DNA of 64,000 nt from Leptospira_A soteropolitanensis (GTDB lineage Bacteria; Spirochaetota; Leptospiria; Leptospirales; Leptospiraceae): the NCBI RefSeq assembly GCF_026151335.1, contig NZ_JAMQPP010000006.1; one strand, given 5' to 3'. The notes below the pieces were generated by a model. That model was given only the letters and a program-made list of their open reading frames with translations, searched no databases and had not been told where the DNA came from. Shown in pieces: positions 52,618 through 61,248 of the stretch (positions are counted from its first letter, which is position 1; each line of letters begins with the position of its first letter). The position numbers were made by a program, and so were the translations under genes.

Positions 52618-53769
52618 TCACGGGAAATGTAATTTTCTTTCTTTTTGCAAAAGTAAAATTGCCTCTTCTAGGACAGGCAGGGAATCTGTTGCCATTGCTG
52701 CCGTTGACACGGTAATGATACCGCCGTATTGGTTTACCAACCGTAGCCTTTTAATGACATCTATTTTTCCTCGAGTTGCATTGGAAATCTGATCTACAAT
52801 TTGAACAAGAGTTGATACCACCATTTGTTGGTTTTGTCGATCTAAATTATGATATACTCCGCTTTGCATATGAAAGGCTCTCTCTTTTATGGTCCGAATA
52901 GCAGACTCTAAAGAAAGAGATTGAATCAAAAAACTAATATCTGCTTTGTTCCTATCATCTGCATTAGAGAGCATTTTTTGTTGGTTTTCAAATTTGGTCT
53001 GTGCAAAGTCTAAATAATAAAATCGAACAGAATATTGATGCCATCTAGCTCTAAGTGAGTCCAAATCAAATAAAATCTGATTCGTAAAGGCTAACAATTG
53101 AGAAACAAATGATTGATTGTATTCAGAGCTACCTTCTAAGTCTTTGATTTCCTTCCCTATTTTGATTACATTAATGGCTAGGGTATCACTCACGATAGAT
53201 TCTTTTTTTTGAGATCCAAACCATAAAACGGAACATGTTATGCTCGACCGCATCGGAAAAGATTTATTCGAATCCTCAATCACAAAAGGATCTACTTCAC
53301 CAACTTTAAATTTTTTTCCAAATCGAATAATTGCATTTTGGATTTGAATAGAATCGATTGCCAGTTGCTTTTTATCATATCCATCCAATCCATACTGAAG
53401 ACACAAATTTTGCCAAACTTTTACCAGTAATATCGTCAGTTGAAACACTACTTCAGAACGTGCAGATGCTAAGTACAATTCTCGGTAGTTTGAAATTTTA
53501 GAATTATTTTCAAAAGGATAGAGTGTTTGTAATTCTTTTGCAAACATATCCAAGAAAAAATCTAATTCCATTCCTACTTTATCAATTTTAGAAATAATCG
53601 ATGATGTTATTTCTTCAGCAACATTCATGGGATAAGGAGAAATAGATTCTGGAGGTTTTTTTAACGACGAGGTATGCGTCGGGACAGATACTGCCTCAAT
53701 CTCATTACGAATTCCCGCAACAAGTAAGGCAGTAAAAGAAAGGTTTTTTAAAAATTCGATCCGCCGCAT
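52618..53769 (-). CDS. Exported helical protein with degenerate flagellin core (flagellin-like A)
   Basis: 383 residues from the ATG at 53769 (MRRIEFLKNLSFTALLVAGI), which reads as a signal peptide; a TTG 12 codons upstream is less likely. The C-terminal 120 residues follow the flagellin D1 pattern more loosely: SGVYHNLDRQNQQMVVSTLV and QIVDQISNATRGKID against FlaB NGIYSNEDRQLVQVEVSALV and DEVDRIASQAEFNK, then AAMATDSLPVLEEAILLLQK against the D1 return helix. Like the next gene it stops before D0. The first 250 residues are helical with no recognised domain. Confidence 0.6.
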   Translation of the reverse strand: MRRIEFLKNLSFTALLVAGIRNEIEAVSVPTHTSSLKKPPESISPYPMNVAEEITSSIISKIDKVGMELDFFLDMFAKELQTLYPFENNSKISNYRELYLASARSEVVFQLTILLVKVWQNLCLQYGLDGYDKKQLAIDSIQIQNAIIRFGKKFKVGEVDPFVIEDSNKSFPMRSSITCSVLWFGSQKKESIVSDTLAINVIKIGKEIKDLEGSSEYNQSFVSQLLAFTNQILFDLDSLRARWHQYSVRFYYLDFAQTKFENQQKMLSNADDRNKADISFLIQSLSLESAIRTIKERAFHMQSGVYHNLDRQNQQMVVSTLVQIVDQISNATRGKIDVIKRLRLVNQYGGIITVSTAAMATDSLPVLEEAILLLQKERKLHFP

Positions 53770-53789
53770 TGGTATCACAAACAAGAAGG

Positions 53790-54167
53790 CTATGCACCAC
53801 TGCAAGTATTATTACAACCATCACCATTAGTTGCATTATTATCATCACAAACTTCGTTTCCTTCGATTACGCCATTCCCACACACTGCGTCTTTCACCTG
53901 TATAGAAATTGTTGCTGAAGTTGACCCAAAACTATTTGCTGCTGTGATAGTATAATTAGACAAAGCCTGGTTGACGGTTGGTGTGCCAGCATAACTTAAA
54001 TTTGATGGCGGTGTTGAAGGACTCGCTGGAGTTGTTGCAACAACCAAAGCAACTAATTCAACAGGAATGTTTTTCCCATCATCTTTACTAGAAACTAAAT
54101 CACATCCCAAAATTCCAACTAGGGAAATCAAAGAAAAAACAAATTTTTTCAAAAAAGAATACTTCAT
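53790..54167 (-). CDS. Lipoprotein with Ig-like segment and DUF4215 Cys-rich repeat
   Basis: 125 residues from the ATG at 54167, with AGAGG 9 bases upstream. Lipoprotein signal FVFSLISLVGILGC. The middle (PPSNLSYAGTPTVNQALSNY, FGSTSATISIQVKD) is a shortened putative-Ig (He_PIG) unit. The end, CGNGVIEGNEVCDDNN then NGDGCNNTCSGA, is one copy of the DUF4215/Myxococcus Cys-rich repeat (G-x-x-E-x-CDD-x-N-xx-NGDGC). It leads the unit with the two flagellin-core genes, 20 bases upstream of the first. Confidence 0.8.
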   Translation of the reverse strand: MKYSFLKKFVFSLISLVGILGCDLVSSKDDGKNIPVELVALVVATTPASPSTPPSNLSYAGTPTVNQALSNYTITAANSFGSTSATISIQVKDAVCGNGVIEGNEVCDDNNATNGDGCNNTCSGA

Positions 54168-54323
54168 CAACTAACCTCTGCGAGAATCTTTTACTTACTC
54201 CTCTCATCGTCAACTGATTCTTGTTAATTTAAGATAATAAATCTATGTAATATTGGATATCCAGTTAGGGAAATACATGATTTCCTCACTTGCAATTTTT
54301 AATCTTTCCATTATACTGCACTT

Positions 54324-54734
54324 ATGAATGTAGCAGATTCCGAGATTAAATCCCTCCTAGAAACTTATAAAAAAATCACAGTTTACGGCTTAAGCAATGA
54401 TCCTTCTAAGCCAAGTCATTATGTACCTCTCTACATTCGTGAAAAAGGTTGGGAAGTAATCGGAACTTACCCCAAAGAACACAGTGTAGGTGGATTTGCT
54501 ATCTTTAAAAGTTTAAATGAGATACCAAAAGAAGACCGGAAATTCATCGATGTTTTTCGAAGCTCCGATAAAATTCCCGAAGTAATCGATGAAATTTTAA
54601 GTTTAGGTGGTACAGAAGTTATTTGGCTTCAGTTGGGAATTTCTCATCCAGAAGCTGAAAAAAAAGCAGAAGAGGCAGGACTGCGTGTTGTATCAAATCG
54701 CTGTCTCATCATAGAACACAAAAAGTATTTTTAG
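54324..54734 (+). CDS. CoA-binding domain protein (YccU type)
   Basis: 136 residues forming one Rossmann-like CoA-binding domain: ITVYGLSNDPSKPSHYVPLY, GWEVIGTYPKE, KFIDVFRSSDKIPEVIDEIL and EVIWLQLGISHPEAEKKAEE, ending in RCLIIEHKKYF. This matches the YccU/CoA_binding_2 family in length and motifs. The role is unknown, though proteins of this type bind CoA derivatives in the cytosol. Monocistronic; convergent with the DoxX gene. Confidence 0.92.
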   Translation: MNVADSEIKSLLETYKKITVYGLSNDPSKPSHYVPLYIREKGWEVIGTYPKEHSVGGFAIFKSLNEIPKEDRKFIDVFRSSDKIPEVIDEILSLGGTEVIWLQLGISHPEAEKKAEEAGLRVVSNRCLIIEHKKYF

Positions 54735-54739
54735 AATTT

Positions 54740-55171
54740 TTAGTTCTTTCTTTTCTCTCGAAAATCTGCCCAGGATCCGCAACTCCAAAGTGCCCACAAA
54801 ACAAGCACAGGTTGAAAGAACAAACGGATCAGTCGAGCCCTATCAGTATCTAAGCCAAAAGCACTGATTCCGTTCATATACTGAGATATATTCCCTGGAA
54901 AAATCAACACAAAAAACAGTGCCACTATCCAACCAACTTGCACTTGTTTGCTGCGAAGAAAAATCAAAGACAGACCTAATGTGATCTCTACTACTCCCGA
55001 TAGCAACACTACTAAATCCGCATTTATTGGTAACCAAGTTGGGACTTGTGCCAAAAACTCTGTTCTATGCCACGTTAGGTGACCTGTCCCAGCAAAGGCC
55101 AAAAAGGCACCAAGAAGAATTCGTAATGCCGTTTGAAAAACAGATCGTTTAAAAGTGTTAGCTTGATTCAT
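54740..55171 (-). CDS. DoxX-family membrane protein
   Basis: 143 residues with four membrane helices: LRILLGAFLAFAGTGHLTWH, LVVLLSGVVEITLGLSLIFL, VGWIVALFFVLIFPGNISQY and the C-terminal LIRLFFQPVLVLWALWS. The GTGHL segment after helix 1 is typical of DoxX-like/DUF417 proteins. Role unknown; some members are linked to redox balance. Confidence 0.85.
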   Translation of the reverse strand: MNQANTFKRSVFQTALRILLGAFLAFAGTGHLTWHRTEFLAQVPTWLPINADLVVLLSGVVEITLGLSLIFLRSKQVQVGWIVALFFVLIFPGNISQYMNGISAFGLDTDRARLIRLFFQPVLVLWALWSCGSWADFREKRKN

Positions 55172-55510
55172 ACAAATTTAGACGAAAGCTCCGCTCTTTT
55201 GATGTTTTTCTCTTCCTTGTAGCCTCAAATCCAATCAAACTAATTTGATAATTTTTAGTCTTTTTCTAGTTTATGAATAGACAAATGACGAGTTTTGACA
55301 AGCAATGGCCACAGGGTCTTTCTTATTGAGAACCACTCTCCCCTGAATTTACAGCTTGGACTAATAGTTTCGACTTAAAAACAACGAAGATCTTTTTCCT
55401 TATCAATCGAAAATTATGTGAACGAAGAAAAAAGTTTTTCTGAATCATCCTTTAAAGAAAGCTTCCATTATCAGAAGCACAAATTCAAAACAAGATTCTA
55501 AAGGAACGAC
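55172..55510. other. Non-coding gap of 339 bases
   Basis: Lies between the divergent DoxX and HAD phosphatase genes. No open frame with a ribosome binding site, no tRNA fold and no clear hairpin was found. A short ATG frame at about 55274 (MNRQMTSFDKQWPQG) stops after 18 codons and has no support. Confidence 0.5.
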
Positions 55511-56101
55511 ATGCACCTCTTACAACAGAAAAAGAATTGGATCTTTGATATGGACGGAACACTCACTATCGCCAAACATGACTTTGATGCTATTAAACGA
55601 GAATTAGAAATTCCTTTTGATACAGACATACTCACTTCTTTGTCCAACTTACCTAAAGAGGAAGCTAAATTAAAACATATCCAATTAGATTCGATTGAAC
55701 TGAAAATTGCAAAGTTATCCACTCCTTCTCCCGGATGTTTTGATTTGTTAAAAGAACTAAATAACCAAACCAATCGTTTAGGCATACTAACAAGAAATAG
55801 TTTCTCCAATTCAATTGAAACCTTGAAGGCAGCTGGTTTAATTCATTTTTTTCAATCCGATTATATCTTTTGTCGAGAACACGCCTTACCAAAACCCAAC
55901 CCGGAAGGAATCTTTCGTTTAATGGAACTTTGGCAAGCCGACCCAAAAGAAACCGTTATGATTGGAGATTACCTTTTTGATTTAGATGCTGGTAAGGCAG
56001 CAGGTGTAGAAACCATTTATATAGATCCAGAAGGAAAATTCCCATTCAGAGAATTCGCAACCCATTGTATTAGAGACTTAGGCGAAATCCTAAATCTCTG
56101 A
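55511..56101 (+). CDS. HAD-family hydrolase (phosphoglycolate phosphatase-like)
   Basis: 196 residues. Motif I is FDMDGTLT near residue 15, motif II lies in LGILTRNSFSN, the lysine in PKPNPEGIF, and motif IV in MIGDYLFDLDAGKAAGV. A helical cap is inserted between motifs I and II as in Gph/PGMB-like enzymes. It removes phosphate from a small metabolite; substrate not determinable. It stands alone. Confidence 0.92.
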   Translation: MHLLQQKKNWIFDMDGTLTIAKHDFDAIKRELEIPFDTDILTSLSNLPKEEAKLKHIQLDSIELKIAKLSTPSPGCFDLLKELNNQTNRLGILTRNSFSNSIETLKAAGLIHFFQSDYIFCREHALPKPNPEGIFRLMELWQADPKETVMIGDYLFDLDAGKAAGVETIYIDPEGKFPFREFATHCIRDLGEILNL

Positions 56102-56290
56102 ACGATTAAGGCAGCAAAATCATTATAGAAAGTATTTGTAGCATAATCTAGGATATTTTTTCTTCAAATAACCTTACAAAAAAATAAATAATTCAATGTA
56201 TTCTAATGTTCTCAAATTCGAAAAACAGGAAATTGAATAAATAATAAATTGAATGAAATTTATCCATCAACTAATTGTTAATAACAATAG

Positions 56291-57496
56291 ATGGGTATTA
56301 TTAAAATCTGTTCTTATTTATTGTTTACACTTCTTCTAATTTCGTGTAACAATCGGTCTACAAAAGACAACATATCTGCACTCGGCCTTTTGGGGATCCT
56401 TGGAAATCAGACCGACCAAACCCTTGACGATAAATTCCAAACCCTTGACGATAAATTCCAATCCCTAAAATCTACAACTTATTATAGAAAAGATGGGAAC
56501 TTACAATTCCAAGACATATTAATAGAGTATCAATTAAAGAATTTATTAGAAGGTTCTGAAACAATTGAGGCGTATCTAGGTAACCCAAGCGAAATCAGTT
56601 TCGACTTAAAAACAAAAACTATTTCAGGATATTTAAACAGAAAAGAAGATCAATTCCAAACAAACTCAATACTTTTTTCTTTCTCTGATCATACAAAAAA
56701 ATTCAAAATTATCCTTACCTTAAAAAAAGAAGGTAAAATCATTTCTTACCGCGAAATATTATCGACTCCACCGAACCCACCTACTATCCCACCAAATGCT
56801 ATAGCTCTACCTGCAATTACTTATGAAACAAAACGTTCGCTCATTGGCGGTACGGAGTACCAAGTCATTCGAGTAAAATTCCAATTAGGTGCAGACCTCA
56901 GTCAGTTCATTAAACTCGATGCCTATATTGGAAGACCGACTATTATTGCTCTTGCTCCGGACAACTATAATGTAATCAATTATATCTCAGCAACTTATTA
57001 CAATTCATCATCTAATGAATTTTTATTTCTAACTCCTGAGCTGAATTCGTCCTACAAGATTTTTGTTGTTGGTGCTACAACCGATGCAAAAGGAAATCGT
57101 AGCCTTGATACAATTCCCCCACCGCCACCACCTTCCCCATGTCAAGGAAGTGTCAACGCTCCCACCACTATCGGAAACTGTTCTACACATTGTTTGGTTG
57201 TCGATTTAGCTGGTAATCAAATGAGTTACATAGCAAAATCAAATATTGAATCTAATCTGGAATATATTTACTTAGATGCAACCAGTTCCACTCCTAGTGG
57301 CGGCTCAGGTCCAGCTAATTTTTCTTGGACTGAACATGAGTCCCCTATTGGAGCCGGCGAATATCAAACGGAAAATCGAACCTTTGACGTTACTACCTAT
57401 CCGCATGCATGTATGATTATATCATCTTATCTTGTAAAGGATGGACCAAGTGGGTTTTCTGATCATTATATCAACGGAAAAGTAAACGTACCTTAG
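56291..57496 (+). CDS. Putative lipoprotein, 401 aa
   Basis: The N-terminus (IKICSYLLFTLLLISC) is a lipoprotein signal with Cys19. The body contains a proline-rich linker (STPPNPPTIPPNAIALP), a second one (DTIPPPPPPSPCQG) and beta-rich domains with four cysteines near the end. No named family recognised. A 21-base tandem repeat near the 5' end gives the peptide QTLDDKF twice. A 189-base AT-rich gap precedes it. Confidence 0.65.
   Translation: MGIIKICSYLLFTLLLISCNNRSTKDNISALGLLGILGNQTDQTLDDKFQTLDDKFQSLKSTTYYRKDGNLQFQDILIEYQLKNLLEGSETIEAYLGNPSEISFDLKTKTISGYLNRKEDQFQTNSILFSFSDHTKKFKIILTLKKEGKIISYREILSTPPNPPTIPPNAIALPAITYETKRSLIGGTEYQVIRVKFQLGADLSQFIKLDAYIGRPTIIALAPDNYNVINYISATYYNSSSNEFLFLTPELNSSYKIFVVGATTDAKGNRSLDTIPPPPPPSPCQGSVNAPTTIGNCSTHCLVVDLAGNQMSYIAKSNIESNLEYIYLDATSSTPSGGSGPANFSWTEHESPIGAGEYQTENRTFDVTTYPHACMIISSYLVKDGPSGFSDHYINGKVNVP
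56418..56459 (+). repeat. Two-copy in-frame tandem repeat (21 bp)
   Basis: Two identical copies of a 21-base unit beginning AAACCCTTGACGATAAAT occupy 56418-56438 and 56439-56459. Each codes for a 7-residue piece (QTLDDKF), so copy-number change would keep the frame of the lipoprotein. A third, altered copy (QSLKST) follows. Confidence 0.9.
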
Positions 57497-57518
57497 TTTG
57501 ATTTAGAAAACGATAAAT

Positions 57519-58460
57519 CTAAATATGAATGGAATTTTCGTTTAAAATAGGAAATTTAATTTCGATATTCATTCCATTCTCATTTTCTATTTTAATGGTT
57601 CCCCTAAGTTGTTTCACAAGATTTTTTACAAGTGTTAATCCCATTCCTTTTACTTCCATCTCCACATTTTCTGTTCCACCACCATTGTCTTTTACGATAA
57701 GTAAAAATTGATCCGCAATTCTACCCAAACTTACCTCAATTTTACCTTCGTTACGATTCATAAAAGCATGACGAAATGAATTAGACACTAATTCATTCAA
57801 TATTAGTCCCATAGGAATGGCACGATCTAAGTCCATCTCCAAACCTTCCTCAATCAATTCATGTAATTCGATATTGCTTTTTTCGTTTATATAGGTGACT
57901 TTTAGATTTCCCAATATCGAATTAAAGATCAGATTCAAGTCCACATAAAGTAGATTTGGTGATTCGTAAATAATTTTATGAACAGAGGCAATCGCCATAA
58001 TTCTATTTTGTATCAATCCTAACGAAGTAGTTAATTTGATATCATTCTCAGACTCTACCTGCATAGCCAAAAGCCCAGAAATAATTTGAAGATTATTATT
58101 GACTCTATGATGGATTTCTGTAAGTAACTTTGATTTTAATTTTAGATCTGACTTAATTTGTCTCTCTTGTTCGTTTCTTTTGGATTGTTCCTTCTTTAGC
58201 GAATGGACGTATAAAAAAATTAAAAAAAACATTGCATAAAGGTCTTTAAAAAAACCTTCATAGTCATCAAAATAATCAATCGAATATCCATGTTCAAATA
58301 CATTCGAAACGCTCACATAACATGGAATAATAGCTAGAATCAAAACGAATGAACCTTCCCCTCTGTAACTAGGTTGCTCAATTAGTCTTCTAATAATAAT
58401 GTAAATGGCAATTATATAAACGGATAAAGAGGAAAGATTTAGTAGAGATATAAAATTCAT
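57519..58460 (-). CDS. Membrane sensor histidine kinase (HisKA_2/HWE type)
   Basis: 313 residues. The N-terminal ~95 residues have three hydrophobic helices (LSVYIIAIYIIIRRL, FVLILAIIPCYVSVSNVFEH, FFKDLYAMFFLIFLYVHSLK). The phospho-acceptor region is EIHHRVNNNLQIISGLLAMQ, the ATPase N-box LNELVSNSFRHAFMN, and VKDNGGG plus GMGLTLVKNL close the ATP lid. No receiver is adjacent. The small membrane gene 10 bases upstream resembles its N-terminal domain. Confidence 0.9.
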   Translation of the reverse strand: MNFISLLNLSSLSVYIIAIYIIIRRLIEQPSYRGEGSFVLILAIIPCYVSVSNVFEHGYSIDYFDDYEGFFKDLYAMFFLIFLYVHSLKKEQSKRNEQERQIKSDLKLKSKLLTEIHHRVNNNLQIISGLLAMQVESENDIKLTTSLGLIQNRIMAIASVHKIIYESPNLLYVDLNLIFNSILGNLKVTYINEKSNIELHELIEEGLEMDLDRAIPMGLILNELVSNSFRHAFMNRNEGKIEVSLGRIADQFLLIVKDNGGGTENVEMEVKGMGLTLVKNLVKQLRGTIKIENENGMNIEIKFPILNENSIHI

Positions 58461-58470
58461 ATTAGTGGTC

Positions 58471-58728
58471 CTAAACCAAAATTTCTTTTTTTAAACTTAC
58501 TAAAAAAAGGATGGAAGCTAAAAAATAAAACGAATGTTCGAGAAGATTAAAAAAATCATGAAACCAAAAACCCTCGACAACAGTAAAAATATTACTTAAC
58601 CAAATACATGAAAAACCAAAGATCAAAAAGTAAAATTTAGGGATCAATCCGGAAGTAAGTAACCGTAGAGTAATGAGTAACCCTACGCTATCAAAAATAA
58701 GATTTAAGACTTCACTTACTTGATACAT
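58471..58728 (-). CDS. Small membrane protein resembling the sensor domain of the next kinase
   Basis: 85 residues, three hydrophobic helices. Its layout WLSNIFTVVEGFWFHDFFNL then LEHSFYFLASILFLVSLKKE parallels VSNVFEHGYSIDYFDDYEGF then KDLYAMFFLIFLYVHSLKKE in the downstream kinase, so it looks like a stand-alone copy of that membrane domain. The reading frames differ and both have their own start, so this is not simply a split gene. It is the first gene of the unit. Confidence 0.6.
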   Translation of the reverse strand: MYQVSEVLNLIFDSVGLLITLRLLTSGLIPKFYFLIFGFSCIWLSNIFTVVEGFWFHDFFNLLEHSFYFLASILFLVSLKKEILV

Positions 58729-58943
58729 AATTTACCGCGGCCACGTTGCCTGTACATTAACCTAGAGGACAAACTATAACAGACTTTTGTTTATGGTAAA
58801 GTGATAATTTTAGTGAAAAAGGAACATAAATATCCGTCGCAAGTCCCCTAAGAGAAGTTCAAAAAAAATGATAAAAGCAATTAAACTTAGTAAAAGAACT
58901 AAAATGCCAGATTTTACTTAGCTAATCATCTTTGCAAAAGGAA

Positions 58944-59930
58944 TTAATCTAAATCTATGAGTTTCATTTTTGCCAACCTTAATACATCTGTCAAAAATTT
59001 TCGATGACTAATGATTAACTCTTGTTTTGATTCACGTGCAGGATTAAAAATTCCTCGTTTTCGAAAAACTTTCCAAGGATCAATTTGAATATCGGACCAT
59101 GTACCAATTTCTAATGTTAAGGGAAGAAACCTTGAACTATTCGGATTGGCACTCCCCTTTGCCTTTTGGTATTCATTATACAAACGATCCCATAGATCAC
59201 CGTGTGTCGTATATGTTTCGCTTTGCGGGCCAAATTTATAAAGAATATGATTATACTTAGTGGTTAAATGATTTGCAATTTTTTGAAACAAAGACTCATC
59301 GACACATTGTTCATGGGTACTTGCATATGGCCACCAGACATGATCAATGGCACCAAATCCAGAATGGATATCAACAACGGGAATCATTAAGTTCTCAGCT
59401 GGGAATAGGTATTCTGCATAAAACCTGTCCAATACCTTGGATTCAGCTTGTAGAACATTTCCTCTATAATAAGGAAAAAAATTAGAAATTTTGTGACCGC
59501 CAAAAAAGAAAGGAGCCTTCACAGCCTCCACACCAGAGTTTCTCATTAAATCCACTCCACCAGGATTTGACCTACGTTTCATGGCAACACCACCCGGATT
59601 TAGAATGGGAATACAAACAATTCCAAGTTCACCAGATTTGATTTCTTGATACAGTTCGGAAGTTTTGCGTGCAAACAAATCATCCAAAAAATCTAACAAT
59701 ACTCTGATTCCTATCGTTTCTAAGCCATGAACACCTGCAACCAAACCAGCTACATTACGTTTGATTGCCTTTTCTTTTCCAATCTCTAAGACATAAATTG
59801 GAAATCGAAAACCGTCTGCAGTTTTTGTGGAAAATCCAAACTGTTTGAATCGAACTAATTTACCACCTAACTTAACTATCCTGAGTATTCTATTTTCGTA
59901 TCGATTAAGGCGTTTCATTCCTCTAAGCAT
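58944..59930 (-). CDS. M14-type zinc carboxypeptidase-like protein
   Basis: 328 residues, no signal peptide. Zinc ligands appear as H68 and E71 in AGVHGLETIG, and a later histidine in VVDIHSGFG; the substrate-binding NPGGVDLMRN and the catalytic glutamate in LTLEIGTW complete the M14 pattern. The group includes peptidoglycan- and amide-cleaving enzymes as well as aspartoacylase-like ones. ATG codons at 59930 and 59918 are both possible. Confidence 0.8.
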   Translation of the reverse strand: MLRGMKRLNRYENRILRIVKLGGKLVRFKQFGFSTKTADGFRFPIYVLEIGKEKAIKRNVAGLVAGVHGLETIGIRVLLDFLDDLFARKTSELYQEIKSGELGIVCIPILNPGGVAMKRRSNPGGVDLMRNSGVEAVKAPFFFGGHKISNFFPYYRGNVLQAESKVLDRFYAEYLFPAENLMIPVVDIHSGFGAIDHVWWPYASTHEQCVDESLFQKIANHLTTKYNHILYKFGPQSETYTTHGDLWDRLYNEYQKAKGSANPNSSRFLPLTLEIGTWSDIQIDPWKVFRKRGIFNPARESKQELIISHRKFLTDVLRLAKMKLIDLD

Positions 59931-60176
59931 TAATATTAACCTAAGAACCTTTCGTTATATCACTAACAATCACGGATCTAAGATGATCCATAGCCGATAG
60001 AACTCATGGTCTCAAACTGAATCCTTTTAGAGAAATTCTATTTAACAAAGTTATATGACAATTTGATTACAAAAACAGGTAAAAAGAAACGGACAAGACT
60101 GGTAAAAAAAATATTAAAGAAGTGTCTTACACAAATTTCATTTACGAAAGAATAGAAATTTTTTCAACATGAATCA

Positions 60177-61136
60177 ATGAGTCCTTCTACACCCAAAACT
60201 AAACAAAAAAAATACAAAGAAGATTTTATCACAACCAAAGGTGTCAAAATTCATTTAGGGATTTGGCCTGGACGCGGGCAAACGATTATTTGCCTACATG
60301 GATTATCCGGAAATCTCTACTCAATGAAACCTCTAGCGGAAAGATTATACCGCAAAGGATACAAAGTTATCTCCTATGATTTAAGAGGCAGAGGGCAATC
60401 TGACAAACCAAAATCGGGTTATGGGTTCCAAAATCATATCGAAGATTTAAAAGGTATCATCACTCATTACAAAATCAAAAATCCCATTTTCTTTGCTCAT
60501 TCTTTTGGTTGTATGATAGCTCTTCGTTTTGCAATCCGATATCCCAATGAAGTAAAAGCGATGATCCTAATGGATGGAGGAGGGTTACTTTCCGTACAAA
60601 AAAGACTTCAAGTCCTAAAGGTACTACAACAATCATTCGAAAGATTAGATGTCATCTATCCAAACATTTCCGAATACTTAAACTTAGTAAAAAACTCACC
60701 TTTAGTACCGAACTGGACAAAAGTGATCGAAGAATACTTCCGACTGGAACTAGAAAAAACAAACAATGGTTATGTATGCCATATGCCTAGATATGTGATG
60801 GAAGAAGAACTCAAAGAAATGGGTGGATCTATGCACAAAAAAAACATTATCAAATACTTACTAAAAAACCCCAAAAAAGTGATTTCGAAAATGATCGAAA
60901 ACAAAAAATTAGAATTCGAGAAAATACAAACACCAACCTTAATCCTACGAGCCACAGAAATGAACCTATTTCCAAAGGATGATTTATTACCCAAAACTTC
61001 CTTTCAATCTATGTTGCAGCGAATTCCATTTGCAAGAGGAGAGGAAATCAAAACAAATCACTATGGCATTCTTTTTGAAGAATTAAATGAAAGAGACAAA
61101 GCGATTGATCTTTTTTTGAAGAATTTAAAAAAATAG
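60177..61136 (+). CDS. Alpha/beta hydrolase
   Basis: 319 residues with the classical fold: oxyanion region ICLHGLSGNLYSM, DLRGRGQSDKP, nucleophile elbow FAHSFGCM and a C-terminal histidine in TNHYGILFEEL. The acid lies probably in EMNLFPKDD. An inserted helical cap (LQVLKVLQQSFERLDVIYPN) is charged. It lacks a signal peptide. Substrate unknown; resembles epoxide-hydrolase/peroxidase-type members. Confidence 0.88.
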   Translation: MSPSTPKTKQKKYKEDFITTKGVKIHLGIWPGRGQTIICLHGLSGNLYSMKPLAERLYRKGYKVISYDLRGRGQSDKPKSGYGFQNHIEDLKGIITHYKIKNPIFFAHSFGCMIALRFAIRYPNEVKAMILMDGGGLLSVQKRLQVLKVLQQSFERLDVIYPNISEYLNLVKNSPLVPNWTKVIEEYFRLELEKTNNGYVCHMPRYVMEEELKEMGGSMHKKNIIKYLLKNPKKVISKMIENKKLEFEKIQTPTLILRATEMNLFPKDDLLPKTSFQSMLQRIPFARGEEIKTNHYGILFEELNERDKAIDLFLKNLKK

Positions 61137-61248
61137 ATTATTAAACATATTAGAAGCTGAAGATTCATTTGCCTTTGAAATCATGATAAAATTTTATAAA
61201 GATAAAATAGATAGTATAAAAAATCCAGTATAATTTCATTTATCAAAA

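Noticed and set aside
53754..53769. Twin-arginine signal in MRRIEFLKNL
   Set aside because: The spacing RR-I-E-F-L-K has one residue too many for the RR-x-F-L-K motif, so an ordinary Sec signal is more likely.
53769..53805. Longer start of the first flagellin-core gene at a TTG, overlapping the lipoprotein gene
   Set aside because: The ATG at 53769 directly precedes a good signal peptide, and the added codons overlap the DUF4215 coding end.
55172..55510. Small ORF or RNA in the 339-base gap
   Set aside because: No frame exceeds about 20 codons with a ribosome binding site and no tRNA or strong hairpin was found.
58471..58728. Simple frameshift splitting one histidine kinase into two pieces
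   Set aside because: The downstream kinase has its own complete three-helix membrane domain, and the small protein parallels it rather than extending it.
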